From assembly GCA_019090365.1 (NCBI GenBank), contig JAHRWC010000169.1, positions 1-6,829 of the forward strand: DNA of 6,829 bases, read 5' to 3'. Shown here one piece after another: positions 1 to 6,032 of the stretch; position 1 is the stretch's first letter, and every line of letters begins with the position of its first letter. The stretch is from Flavobacteriaceae bacterium. Lineage in GTDB: Bacteria; Bacteroidota; Bacteroidia; Flavobacteriales; Flavobacteriaceae. A program made the position numbers and the translations under genes. Under the pieces are notes generated by a model. The model made no database searches. It was not told the origin of the DNA and saw only the letters and a list, made by a program, of their open reading frames with translations.

Positions 1-1
1 A

Positions 2-316
2 CAGTTTGATGTACATTCTATTATTATTATTGCATTACCTGCCCTGATGTTTATCTATCCAATTACTATTGTGCTTATTATTTTGAATGTGATTCCTGAA
101 AAATGGGCTTCAAAAATTGTATTTAGAGGTGTTGTGATTGCTACCTTTATATTTAGTATCCCTGATTTTTTAAAGTTTATTATTTCTGAAGAAAAAATAA
201 CTCCCATAAAAGAACTCATTCCGCTTTCAGAATATAGCATGGGTTGGGTACTTCCTGCTCTTTTTGTTTTTCTTTTGTTAAATATCAAAAGTTTTACGAC
301 TAAAACTGCATCGTAA
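2..316 (+). CDS. brnQ: Branched-chain amino acid carrier BrnQ, C-terminal part (5' end outside window)
   Basis: The frame is open from base 2 with no stop, so the gene starts upstream of the window and the ATG at 47 is internal. The visible 104 residues contain about three hydrophobic segments: around residues 7-27, 42-60 and the last 20 or so before a short polar tail (KSFTTKTAS). This fits an inner-membrane protein. The ending, with IPLSEYSMGWVLPAL before the last membrane helix, resembles the C terminus of BrnQ/LivII sodium-coupled carriers, where LPL-E-G-W-P is typical. Family knowledge: BrnQ imports leucine, isoleucine and valine with Na+. The AraC regulator gene starts 9 bp after the stop, so read-through between them is possible. 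Only the C-terminal quarter or so is visible. The family call rests on remembered similarity, and another multi-helix transporter is the main alternative. Confidence 0.72.
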   Translation, partial: QFDVHSIIIIALPALMFIYPITIVLIILNVIPEKWASKIVFRGVVIATFIFSIPDFLKFIISEEKITPIKELIPLSEYSMGWVLPALFVFLLLNIKSFTTKTAS

Positions 317-325
317 TAAAATTTT

Positions 326-1171
326 ATGGCTGTTCAAGAAATAAAGAATTACTCCTATAAAGATATATTTTCACTAAGTATAGTACAATTTGAAAAAGCA
401 TGTGTGTTTAAACAGCCAGAACAAATTGATGGTTATAATATTTATTGGATAAAAAAAGGAAGCGGTCGTTATAATATTGACTTTGAAAGCTACGATTTTC
501 AAGATAACGTACTTTTTTTTCTTTCTCCCGGCCAGGTTTTTACTGTTGATTCTGAACAAATAAAAGAGGCTTATAAACTTACATTTGTTCGAGATTTTTA
601 TTGCATTCAAACCCATGATAAGGAGGTAGCTTGTAATGGAGTTTTATTCAATAATATATATGAAACACCTTTTGTGAAACCTTGTGAAAAGGATACACAG
701 AAACTTCAGTTTATTCTAGATGAATTAATTGAAGAATTTAAATCTAATGAAGCAGCTCAATACGATATGCTTCAATCGTATCTCAAACAATTTATTATTC
801 ATTCAGTTCGTATAAAGAAAGAACATCATGTTATTACTAATGATTCTGAAACAAAACTCTTTAAAGACTTTAGTTTACTTGTTGAGCAGAATTATAAAAA
901 AATTCATTCTGTAACCGATTATGCAATCCGATTAGGACTTTCTCCCAAATCATTAACGAAGCATTTTCAGAAAATAGGAAATCTAAGTCCTAGTAATTTT
1001 ATTAAGAACAGAATTATCCTTGAAGCGAAACGTCAATTGATATATTCTAGTGATTCAGTTAAACAAATAGCATACGATTTAGGATTTAATGACGCCGCTT
1101 ATTTCACAAGATTTTTTAAAAAATCGACTTCAAAATCACCTCTTCAATTCAAAAAAGACTATAAAAACTAG
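326..1171 (+). CDS. AraC-family transcriptional regulator
   Basis: This 281-residue protein has the usual AraC layout. The N-terminal region (about 20-110) looks like a cupin-type sensing domain, with YWIKKGSGRYNIDF and a LSPGQVF turn. A helical linker covers about 125-165. A double helix-turn-helix DNA-binding domain covers about 180-281: the first HTH is near residues 195-214 (VTDYAIRLGLSPKSLTKHF), and the second near 244-265 (VKQIAYDLGFNDAAYFTRFF), followed by the P-x-x-[FY]-[RK] type end SPLQFKKD. It is expected to act in the cytoplasm, binding tandem sites on DNA. The ATG follows the upstream transporter stop by 9 bp. The gene sits directly before a three-gene unit whose leader carries TGTCC elements 21 bp apart, so local activation is the likely job (inference). 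The sensing domain has four cysteines (26, 93, 103, 120). The ligand is unknown. The family call is very secure. Confidence 0.95.
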   Translation: MAVQEIKNYSYKDIFSLSIVQFEKACVFKQPEQIDGYNIYWIKKGSGRYNIDFESYDFQDNVLFFLSPGQVFTVDSEQIKEAYKLTFVRDFYCIQTHDKEVACNGVLFNNIYETPFVKPCEKDTQKLQFILDELIEEFKSNEAAQYDMLQSYLKQFIIHSVRIKKEHHVITNDSETKLFKDFSLLVEQNYKKIHSVTDYAIRLGLSPKSLTKHFQKIGNLSPSNFIKNRIILEAKRQLIYSSDSVKQIAYDLGFNDAAYFTRFFKKSTSKSPLQFKKDYKN

Positions 1172-1173
1172 TC

Positions 1174-1231
1174 TGTCCTATACTTAGGAACTTTTGTCCA
1201 TTTTTTCAGGGTACTTCCTGTCGCATATTTG
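1174..1231 (+). promoter_or_regulatory. Candidate AraC operator and promoter for the 1257-2353 unit
   Basis: The stretch begins three bases after the AraC stop codon. It has TGTCC at 1174-1178 and again at 1195-1199, exactly 21 bp apart, with AGG following each (1186-1188 and 1208-1210). A third related element, TGTCG, is at 1219-1223. Two short inverted repeats are also present: TCCTA-TACT-TAGGA at 1176-1189 and CAGG-N6-CCTG at 1207-1220. CATATTTG at 1224-1231 matches five of the six fixed positions of the Bacteroidota -7 consensus TAnnTTTG. No TTG sits at the normal -33 distance, as would suit an activator-dependent promoter. AraC proteins typically bind direct repeats about 21 bp apart. 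Binding by the adjacent regulator is inferred. Confidence 0.45.
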
Positions 1232-1256
1232 CATTGTAATTAAAAACTAAATAATT

Positions 1257-1361
1257 ATGATGACAACAGAAAACAACCAATGTCCAAATTGTTGGGGATA
1301 TCAAAGATATGATGAACAACAACCCGACAATAAAATATGTGATTGTAAAACAGAAGAATAA
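1257..1361 (+). CDS. 34-residue cysteine-rich (CxxC...CxC) small protein
   Basis: The reading frame starts with two consecutive ATG codons (1257 and 1260) and encodes MMTTENNQCPNCWGYQ, then an acidic, polar stretch, then ICDCKTEE before TAA. Four cysteines form CPNC (Cys9, Cys12) and CDC (Cys28, Cys30), a plausible one-zinc ribbon or knuckle. There is no signal peptide or membrane segment, so it should be cytoplasmic. Support for coding: it begins about 25 bp downstream of a -7-like box, the non-cysteine residues look protein-like (PNCWGYQ), and it ends 21 bp before the next gene in the same direction, as the first gene of a unit. I do not recognise a named function. Zinc or iron binding, a redox role, or assistance to the next gene's product are all open. 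The alternative is a leader peptide or chance ORF, which the paired cysteine motifs make less likely. Confidence 0.7.
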   Translation: MMTTENNQCPNCWGYQRYDEQQPDNKICDCKTEE

Positions 1362-1382
1362 ATAAAATAAATACTAGAAATT

Positions 1383-1943
1383 ATGAATACAAGAATTGAA
1401 ACATTAAATCCAGAAACTACCACTGGAAAATCGAAAGAATTATTTAACGCAGTACAAAGTAAATTAGGGTTTATACCAAACTTAGTAAAGGTTTTTGGAA
1501 ATTCTCCAACGACATTACAAAGCTATTTGCAATTAGGTGAATTAACTGCAAGCGGAAACTTTAGCAATAAATTTAGAGAACAATTAGCCCTGGTTATTGC
1601 TGAAGAAAACTCATGTAACTATTGCTTGTCTGCCCATACTGCCATTGGAAAAATGAATGGTTTATCTGAAGAACAAACAGAAAATAACCGTCAAGGATTC
1701 GCAACAGATGCAAAAGTACAAGCGGGATTACAATTTGCGAAAGCGGTTACTAAAAACAGAGGGCAAGTTTCATCTGAAGCACTTCAATCTGTAAAAGAAG
1801 CAGGTTATAATGATGGAGATATTTTAGAGATTGTATTGAATGTAGTTTCAAATACACTTACTAATTATGTAAACCATTTAGCAGATACAGAAGTAGATTT
1901 TCCAAGTGTAAAAGCAGGACAATTTACAGTAACAGCAAATTAA
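1383..1943 (+). CDS. Carboxymuconolactone decarboxylase (CMD)/AhpD-like family protein
   Basis: This is a 186-residue, largely helical cytoplasmic protein. The core motif lies in residues 66-85: E66 of REQLAL, E74/E75, then C78-N-Y-C81-L-S-A-H85. This is the AhpD-type redox site, in which two cysteines, a glutamate and a histidine form the reactive centre. Upstream, LGFIPNLVKVFGNSP (28-42) and, downstream, LTNYVNHLADTEVDFP (159-174) are characteristic of the peroxidase-related CMD branch. Known family members act as thiol peroxidases or reductases (AhpD), or as true decarboxylases; the intact CxxC favours a thiol-redox role here. It is the second gene of the unit, 21 bp after the small cysteine-rich gene and 35 bp before the cupredoxin-like gene. 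The A-rich leader without a Shine-Dalgarno site is normal for Bacteroidota. The substrate is not known. Confidence 0.93.
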   Translation: MNTRIETLNPETTTGKSKELFNAVQSKLGFIPNLVKVFGNSPTTLQSYLQLGELTASGNFSNKFREQLALVIAEENSCNYCLSAHTAIGKMNGLSEEQTENNRQGFATDAKVQAGLQFAKAVTKNRGQVSSEALQSVKEAGYNDGDILEIVLNVVSNTLTNYVNHLADTEVDFPSVKAGQFTVTAN

Positions 1944-1978
1944 TTTTAAAATTATAAATCAAATAAAAAGAGAATAAA

Positions 1979-2353
1979 ATGAAGAATTTAGTAATAGGAT
2001 TATTTTTAGTAGCATTTACAATAACAGCTACAGCGCAAGATAAAATGAAAGTTCAAACTGTGAACTTTGAACAAACAATGGGTGAATTTACTCAAAAGTC
2101 ATTAACGCTTTCTGAAGGAACATATGTGTTTAATGTGTCAAATAATAATGCAGCACCCGAAGTAGGATTAGTATTAATTGAAGCAGGAAAAGATGGAGCA
2201 GATGCAAAAAATCATATTAAAGATGCATATGTGTCTAAAATGGTAACGCATGGAAATACAGAGTCCTCAAAACCAGTAACACTTAAAAAAGGAACTTATA
2301 AATATTTTTGCCCTTTTAATAAAACTCCCCAATATACATTAGTGGTAAAGTAG
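1979..2353 (+). CDS. Exported cupredoxin-like small protein
   Basis: This 124-residue protein has a clear signal peptide (MKNLVIGLFLVAFTITATAQ) and a probable cleavage after Ala19 or Gln20, so it should reach the periplasm. The mature part looks like a beta-sandwich of the cupredoxin type: SLTLSEGTYVFNVSNNN (41-57), then EVGLVLIEAG (61-70), a helical insert, VTLKKGTYKYFCP (100-112) and a final TPQYTLVVK strand. In plastocyanin-like proteins the Cys of the FCP segment is followed by His and Met ligands. Here Cys111 is followed by PFNKTPQYT with no His, and the first-ligand His usually found near the EVGLVL strand is also absent; His79 and His91 are elsewhere. Copper binding of the classical type I kind is therefore doubtful. 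It is the last gene of the AraC-adjacent unit and is followed after 19 bp by a strong terminator. The fold assignment is moderately sure; the function is unknown. Confidence 0.82.
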   Translation: MKNLVIGLFLVAFTITATAQDKMKVQTVNFEQTMGEFTQKSLTLSEGTYVFNVSNNNAAPEVGLVLIEAGKDGADAKNHIKDAYVSKMVTHGNTESSKPVTLKKGTYKYFCPFNKTPQYTLVVK

Positions 2354-2372
2354 TTTTTTCAAGTTTAGTAAT

Positions 2373-2404
2373 AAAAAAAGCAAGCTATATAGCTTGCTTT
2401 TTTT
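2373..2404. terminator. Bidirectional intrinsic terminator (32-bp perfect palindrome)
   Basis: Seven A residues, the half-site GCAAGCTAT, its exact complement, and seven T residues form a perfect palindrome centred at 2388/2389. The GC-containing stem is flanked by A and T tracts, so it has the form of an intrinsic terminator on both strands. It lies 19 bp after the stop of the plus-strand cupredoxin-like gene and 32 bp after the stop of the minus-strand aminopeptidase gene, between convergent genes, so it probably ends both transcripts. Confidence 0.9.
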
Positions 2405-2436
2405 GTTTTATTAATTCAATAATGTTGTCTGATTTT

Positions 2437-3729
2437 TTATTGATTCATTAAATCTTCAATTTCTTCCGCTTCAATAGGAATGTTGCGCATCAAGTTAAAT
2501 GGCTCTCCATTTTCTTGTACTACAACATCATCTTCTAAACGAATACCAAAACCTTCTTCAGGAATATAGATTCCAGGTTCAACAGTAAAAACCATATCGG
2601 CTTTCATTGGTTCCCAAAGTAATCCATAATCATGAGTGTCTAATCCCATATGGTGCGATGTTCCGTGCATGAAATATTTTTTATACGCTGGCCAGTTTGG
2701 ATCTTCATTTTGAACATCCGCTTTATCAAGTAATCCTAAACCTAATAATTCAGAAGTCATCAATTTTCCAACTTCAACATGGTAATCTGCCCAAATAGCT
2801 CCAGGAACTAATAATTTGGTAGCGTCATTTTTTACACGATTTACAGCATCATATACTTCACGTTGACGTTTTGTGTATCTTCCATTTACTGGAATGGTAC
2901 GTGTCATATCACTACTGTAATTTGCATATTCAGCTCCAACATCAAGAAGGATTAAATCGCCATCATTACAAGGTTGATTGTTTTCAATATAATGAAGTAC
3001 ATTGGCATTATTTCCACTCGCTACAATTGGAGTGTATGCAAACCCTTTAGATCGATTGCGCAAAAATTCGTGCATGAATTCTGCTTCAATTTCATACTCA
3101 GTAACTCCAGGGTTAACAAATCCTAATACGCGACGCATTCCTTTTTCAGTAATATCACATGCTTTTTGTAATAAATCCAATTCAATTGGATCTTTAACAG
3201 AACGAAGTCTTTGTAATATAGGATTGCTTTTAGCAACACTATGTGCAGGATATTTATTAAATAACCATTTTGTAAATCGAGCTTCTCTAGTTTCAGTTTC
3301 GATAGAAGCTCTATAATGTTCGTTGGTGTTAATGTGAACCGTATCGCTTTGAGCCATTAATTCAGCAATCACTTTTTCCATTTCATGTAACCAATACACG
3401 GTTTTAATTCCGCTGACTTCTAGAGCGCGTTCTTTTGTTAACTTTTCACCTTCCCAAACAGCAATGTGTTCGTTCGTTTCTTTTAAAAATAAAACTTCAC
3501 GATGTTTTTCATGTGGCGCATCTGGAAACATGATTAAAACACTTTCTTCCTGATCCACTCCACTTAAATATAAAATATCACGGTGTTGTTGAAATGGCAT
3601 TGTACTATCCGCACTTATTGGATAAATGTCATTACTATTAAATATAGCTAAACTATTAGGTTTCATTTTAGCCATAAAATTTGCTCGATTCTTTATGTAT
3701 AAAGCCGAATCTACTTGATGATATTTCAT
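2437..3729 (-). CDS. pepP: Xaa-Pro aminopeptidase (aminopeptidase P, M24B family)
   Basis: This 430-residue cytosolic metallopeptidase should remove an N-terminal residue preceding proline and so take part in peptide turnover. The N-terminal AMP_N domain covers about residues 5-140 (DSTMPFQQHRDILYLSGVDQ). The catalytic pita-bread domain covers about 175-410. All five expected metal ligands are visible: Asp263 (LLDVGAEY), Asp274 (SSDMTRT), His359 (HGTSHHMGLD), Glu384 (TVEPGIY) and Glu399 (IRLEDD). The accompanying catalytic histidines are His246 (LHY), His355 and His366. Length is close to the E. coli PepP size (about 440), and there is no signal peptide. The ATG at 3727-3729 gives a complete AMP_N domain. 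A -7-like box lies 30 bp upstream, suggesting its own promoter even though the Crp-family gene is 72 bp upstream in the same direction. Nothing looks damaged. Confidence 0.96.
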   Translation of the reverse strand: MKYHQVDSALYIKNRANFMAKMKPNSLAIFNSNDIYPISADSTMPFQQHRDILYLSGVDQEESVLIMFPDAPHEKHREVLFLKETNEHIAVWEGEKLTKERALEVSGIKTVYWLHEMEKVIAELMAQSDTVHINTNEHYRASIETETREARFTKWLFNKYPAHSVAKSNPILQRLRSVKDPIELDLLQKACDITEKGMRRVLGFVNPGVTEYEIEAEFMHEFLRNRSKGFAYTPIVASGNNANVLHYIENNQPCNDGDLILLDVGAEYANYSSDMTRTIPVNGRYTKRQREVYDAVNRVKNDATKLLVPGAIWADYHVEVGKLMTSELLGLGLLDKADVQNEDPNWPAYKKYFMHGTSHHMGLDTHDYGLLWEPMKADMVFTVEPGIYIPEEGFGIRLEDDVVVQENGEPFNLMRNIPIEAEEIEDLMNQ

Positions 3730-3758
3730 AAGAAATTATTTTAAAGGATTATTTCTTT

Positions 3759-3766
3759 CAAAATTA
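3759..3766 (-). promoter_or_regulatory. Candidate -7 box of the aminopeptidase P gene
   Basis: Read on the minus strand, the sequence is TAATTTTG, a full match to the Bacteroidota -7 consensus TAnnTTTG, 30 bp ahead of the aminopeptidase start codon. The nearest upstream TTG (on the plus strand, CAA at 3793-3795) is 26 bp away, longer than the usual 19-21 bp spacing, so the -33 element is weak or absent. Matches to this short consensus occur by chance in AT-rich DNA, so support is moderate. Confidence 0.4.
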
Positions 3767-3801
3767 ATTAAAGAATAACAGAATAAAGAAGCCAAATGTC
3801 C

Positions 3802-4386
3802 TTAAATTATATTTTTACGTATCCTACTTAAATGTCTGGTGGAAATTCCTAAAAATGAAGCTAAATAATGAAGTGGAACTTGTTGAAATAAATTGGGATG
3901 CGTCTCTAACAAGTTTTTATAGCGTTCTTCTGGTGCTAGCGTAAGTAAATTGATTCGATAATCATCTATAAGAAATATCTGATTTTCAATTAAATTATGA
4001 TAATACCTTCTGAAACCTTTGTTGTTTTTCATCAAAAAATTAAACTGCTCGAGATCGATAACTCTTAAAGTACAATCACAAATTGCTTTTATGTTTTTTC
4101 TTGAAGGAAACTTTTGTTTAAAGCTTTTTAAAGCTGCTGTGGTTGTATTTTGAAGTGCTAAATAGGTGGTTTTTTCTTCTCCGTGAATGTCAATTGCGTG
4201 TTGTAAAACGCCTTCCTCTAGATAACAGAAGTATTTGCAAATGTGACCTTCTTCAACTAAAAAATCATTCTTTGGCAAATGAAGCAATGAAAAACTTTCA
4301 ATGATTTCATCGATATGAATTTCTAAAGACGGATCATTAATGATTTGAGTTAAATATGTTTTAAATGTTTGAGTTGAAAGTTCCAT
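3802..4386 (-). CDS. Crp/Fnr-family transcriptional regulator
   Basis: This 194-residue protein is of the short Crp/Fnr type common in Bacteroidota. Residues about 25-115 form the cyclic-nucleotide-binding-like beta-roll: HLPKNDFLVEEGHICKYFCYLEEG at 36-59 is the typical opening, and RVIDLEQFNFLM at 108-119 its end. A long dimerisation helix follows (about 123-150). The C-terminal winged HTH is at about 168-190 (VPLHYLASFLGISTRHLSRIRK). The cAMP-contact signature of E. coli CRP is not present (LALQNTTTAALKSF instead), so cAMP is unlikely to be its ligand. Four cysteines occur (50, 54, 103, 105), not in the FNR iron-sulfur arrangement. The gene starts 16 bp after the stop of the secreted propeller gene and is likely co-transcribed with it. 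Target genes are not evident from the window. Confidence 0.93.
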   Translation of the reverse strand: MELSTQTFKTYLTQIINDPSLEIHIDEIIESFSLLHLPKNDFLVEEGHICKYFCYLEEGVLQHAIDIHGEEKTTYLALQNTTTAALKSFKQKFPSRKNIKAICDCTLRVIDLEQFNFLMKNNKGFRRYYHNLIENQIFLIDDYRINLLTLAPEERYKNLLETHPNLFQQVPLHYLASFLGISTRHLSRIRKNII

Positions 4387-4402
4387 TTTAACCTAATTGC
4401 TC

Positions 4403-5875
4403 TTATCTCTTTATCACTTTAGTAGTCACATTTTTTTCATTAAATAATACATTAATTAAGTAAATGCCACTTTCTAAATGAGAAATATTTAACACTTCAT
4501 TTTGTTGTTCCACTACTTTTTCGATTAGAACTTTCCCAGTAATATCTAGTAAAGTTATTTTCTGACCAATATTATTTGTAAAACTGAAATTTACAATATT
4601 ATTTGTTGGATTTGGATACAACGAAAAAGATGATTGATTAAAATCAGAAACAGATAGGTTTTCGTTTCTATAAAAACTAATATAACCAGCTGTACTATTA
4701 TTTAAATCATTACTTCCTGAGACAGCTATTTTATCACCAAGATCATTAATACAAACAGATTCTCCATAAGAATCACCTTCATTGTTTCCGTTTAATATAT
4801 CACCTATTTGAACCCAAGTATTATTTTGGTTTTCAAAAACAAGTGCTTTCCCTGCATTCATAAATAGATCGTCACTAGAAGGCGCTCCCACAATTAAAAA
4901 ATTTCCCTCTCCATTTAAGTCTATATCCCAACCTAAACGATCTCCTTCAGATGAACCATCAATATCTTGTCCTATTTGAGTCCATACGTCATTATTGATT
5001 TTAAAAACACGAACTTGACCTGACTCATTTCCATTTTCAGAATTTCCATCAGATCCTATAGCGACAATAGTTCCAGAATTATTTAATCGAACGGATTGTC
5101 CAGAATGATCATTTTCAGATTCTCCAACAATATCTTGTCCTATTTGCGTCCATACATCATTGATTATTTCATATACACGAACACGTCCATCGTTATTGTT
5201 ATTTCCATCATATCGATTTGCTCCAACAGAAAGTATAGTGCCATTGTCATTTATTGCGACTGATCGTCCAAAATAATTATTTGATTCTTCGCCATTCAAA
5301 TCTTGTCCTAATTGAATCCATTCATTAGTTATAAATTTAAATACCCGTGCTTGACCTGAAAAAAAACCATTTATGTCATTCCTCATTGCTCCAACTGCAA
5401 CTGTTGTTCCGTCAGCACTCAAACTTATTGAATATCCAAAAGAACCAGTCCCATGAATTGTGCTACCTAGTTGAAGCCATTCTCCATTATCATATTCATA
5501 CACTTTTGCATATCCAGAACCATCACCACCTGTTCCAGTCATACTAGCCCCAATAGCTATTCTGGTTCCACTAGCATTTAATTCTGATGAAATACCAAAT
5601 ATATCACCTCCAGTATCTCCATTAATATCTTCTCCTAATTGTTGCCATATGCCGCCAACATTCTCATATATACGAACATGGCCAGAACTTTCTCCAGCAT
5701 CATCATTTACAGATGATCCTGCGGCAAAGATTAATCCATTAGAACTCATACTTGTAGAATTTCCTAATCGATCTTCAGGGTGTTCTCCTTCAACATTTTC
5801 ACCATCTTGTACCCACTGTGCTTGAATTGTAAAAAGAGATGTAAGTAGTAAAATAAATGTAATTTTAAGCTTCAT
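4403..5875 (-). CDS. Secreted seven-repeat beta-propeller protein with T9SS C-terminal sorting domain
   Basis: This is a 490-residue exported protein. The signal peptide is MKLKITFILLLTSLFTIQAQ, with the mature protein starting near Trp21. Residues 21 to about 406 hold seven consecutive repeats, each opening with W-x-Q-[LI]-G or a variant. They start at Trp21, 77, 133, 186, 242, 298 and 354, which gives spacings of 56, 56, 53, 56, 56 and 56. Each contains a G-x(5-7)-[FY]-G-x-S segment, an N-x-x-G-T-x-[VI]-A-[VI]-G strand and an SG-x-VRV[FY] strand, as in FG-GAP or kelch-like blades. Seven blades would close a propeller. Residues about 416-490 form a Por secretion (type A) sorting domain: SLYPNPTNNIVNF, ITLLDITGKVL and LESGIYLINV, ending KVIKR. 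The domain directs export across the outer membrane and surface attachment or release. The binding partner is unknown. It is the first gene of a likely minus-strand unit with the Crp/Fnr gene 16 bp downstream. Confidence 0.9.
   Translation of the reverse strand: MKLKITFILLLTSLFTIQAQWVQDGENVEGEHPEDRLGNSTSMSSNGLIFAAGSSVNDDAGESSGHVRIYENVGGIWQQLGEDINGDTGGDIFGISSELNASGTRIAIGASMTGTGGDGSGYAKVYEYDNGEWLQLGSTIHGTGSFGYSISLSADGTTVAVGAMRNDINGFFSGQARVFKFITNEWIQLGQDLNGEESNNYFGRSVAINDNGTILSVGANRYDGNNNNDGRVRVYEIINDVWTQIGQDIVGESENDHSGQSVRLNNSGTIVAIGSDGNSENGNESGQVRVFKINNDVWTQIGQDIDGSSEGDRLGWDIDLNGEGNFLIVGAPSSDDLFMNAGKALVFENQNNTWVQIGDILNGNNEGDSYGESVCINDLGDKIAVSGSNDLNNSTAGYISFYRNENLSVSDFNQSSFSLYPNPTNNIVNFSFTNNIGQKITLLDITGKVLIEKVVEQQNEVLNISHLESGIYLINVLFNEKNVTTKVIKR
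4658..5815 (-). repeat. Seven tandem coding repeats of about 168 bp (propeller blades)
   Basis: The DNA encoding the propeller blades is a tandem array with a period of 168 bp (one unit is 159 bp). Blade starts on the minus strand are at 5815, 5647, 5479, 5320, 5152, 4984 and 4816. Most units have diverged at the DNA level, but the fifth and sixth share identical 18-base segments spanning their junction motif (plus-strand 4961-4978 and 5129-5146, exactly 168 bp apart). This suggests a more recent duplication or gene conversion between those neighbours. Confidence 0.85.
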
Positions 5876-6032
5876 GATGTAGTTATTATTAAGGGTTCAA
5901 TTTAGATAAAAAATCATTTACACAAGATTATTTTAAAAGCTAAAATTTATTTTTTTCATTTAATTATAATTGGTTTAAAGTTTTGAGAAACAAGGACATT
6001 TCAGTAAATTCATCCACCAAAAAAAACCAACC
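5876..6032. promoter_or_regulatory. Divergent intergenic region between two secreted-protein genes
   Basis: This 157-bp AT-rich region must hold promoters for both flanking genes. For the plus-strand gene, AAGTTTTG at 5978-5985 matches five of six fixed positions of the Bacteroidota -7 consensus. For the minus-strand gene, TAATCTTG (plus-strand 5923-5930) also matches five of six. Neither has a TTG at the expected -33 spacing, so the exact sites are uncertain. The plus-strand leader ends in an A/C-rich stretch with no Shine-Dalgarno site. I see no strong hairpin or other conserved motif here. Confidence 0.35.

Noticed and set aside
55..288. A 77-codon minus-strand ORF opposite the BrnQ C terminus
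   Set aside because: The plus-strand frame is open from the window edge and encodes membrane helices of a known family. The antisense frame has no supporting features.
374..616. An 80-codon minus-strand ORF opposite the AraC gene
   Set aside because: It is antisense to a well-supported regulator, with a Lys/Ile/Phe-rich composition expected of AT-rich shadow frames.
1176..1189. The inverted repeat TCCTA-TACT-TAGGA as a terminator for the AraC gene
   Set aside because: The stem is only 5 bp and is not followed by a proper T tract. It overlaps the TGTCC elements, so a regulatory reading fits better.
3002..3316. A 104-codon plus-strand ORF inside the aminopeptidase P gene
   Set aside because: It lies antisense within a gene whose protein has all its catalytic residues. 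The translation shows no recognisable domain and looks like a shadow frame.
3802..4386. FNR-type iron-sulfur sensing by the Crp/Fnr protein, suggested by Cys50, Cys54, Cys103 and Cys105
   Set aside because: The cysteines are not in the N-terminal FNR arrangement, and a Cys at the position of Cys50 is, as I recall, common in non-sensing members of this group.
5347..5547. A 66-codon plus-strand ORF inside the propeller gene, rich in His and Leu
   Set aside because: Its composition follows from the antisense of the repetitive propeller coding sequence, and it has no promoter or leader context.
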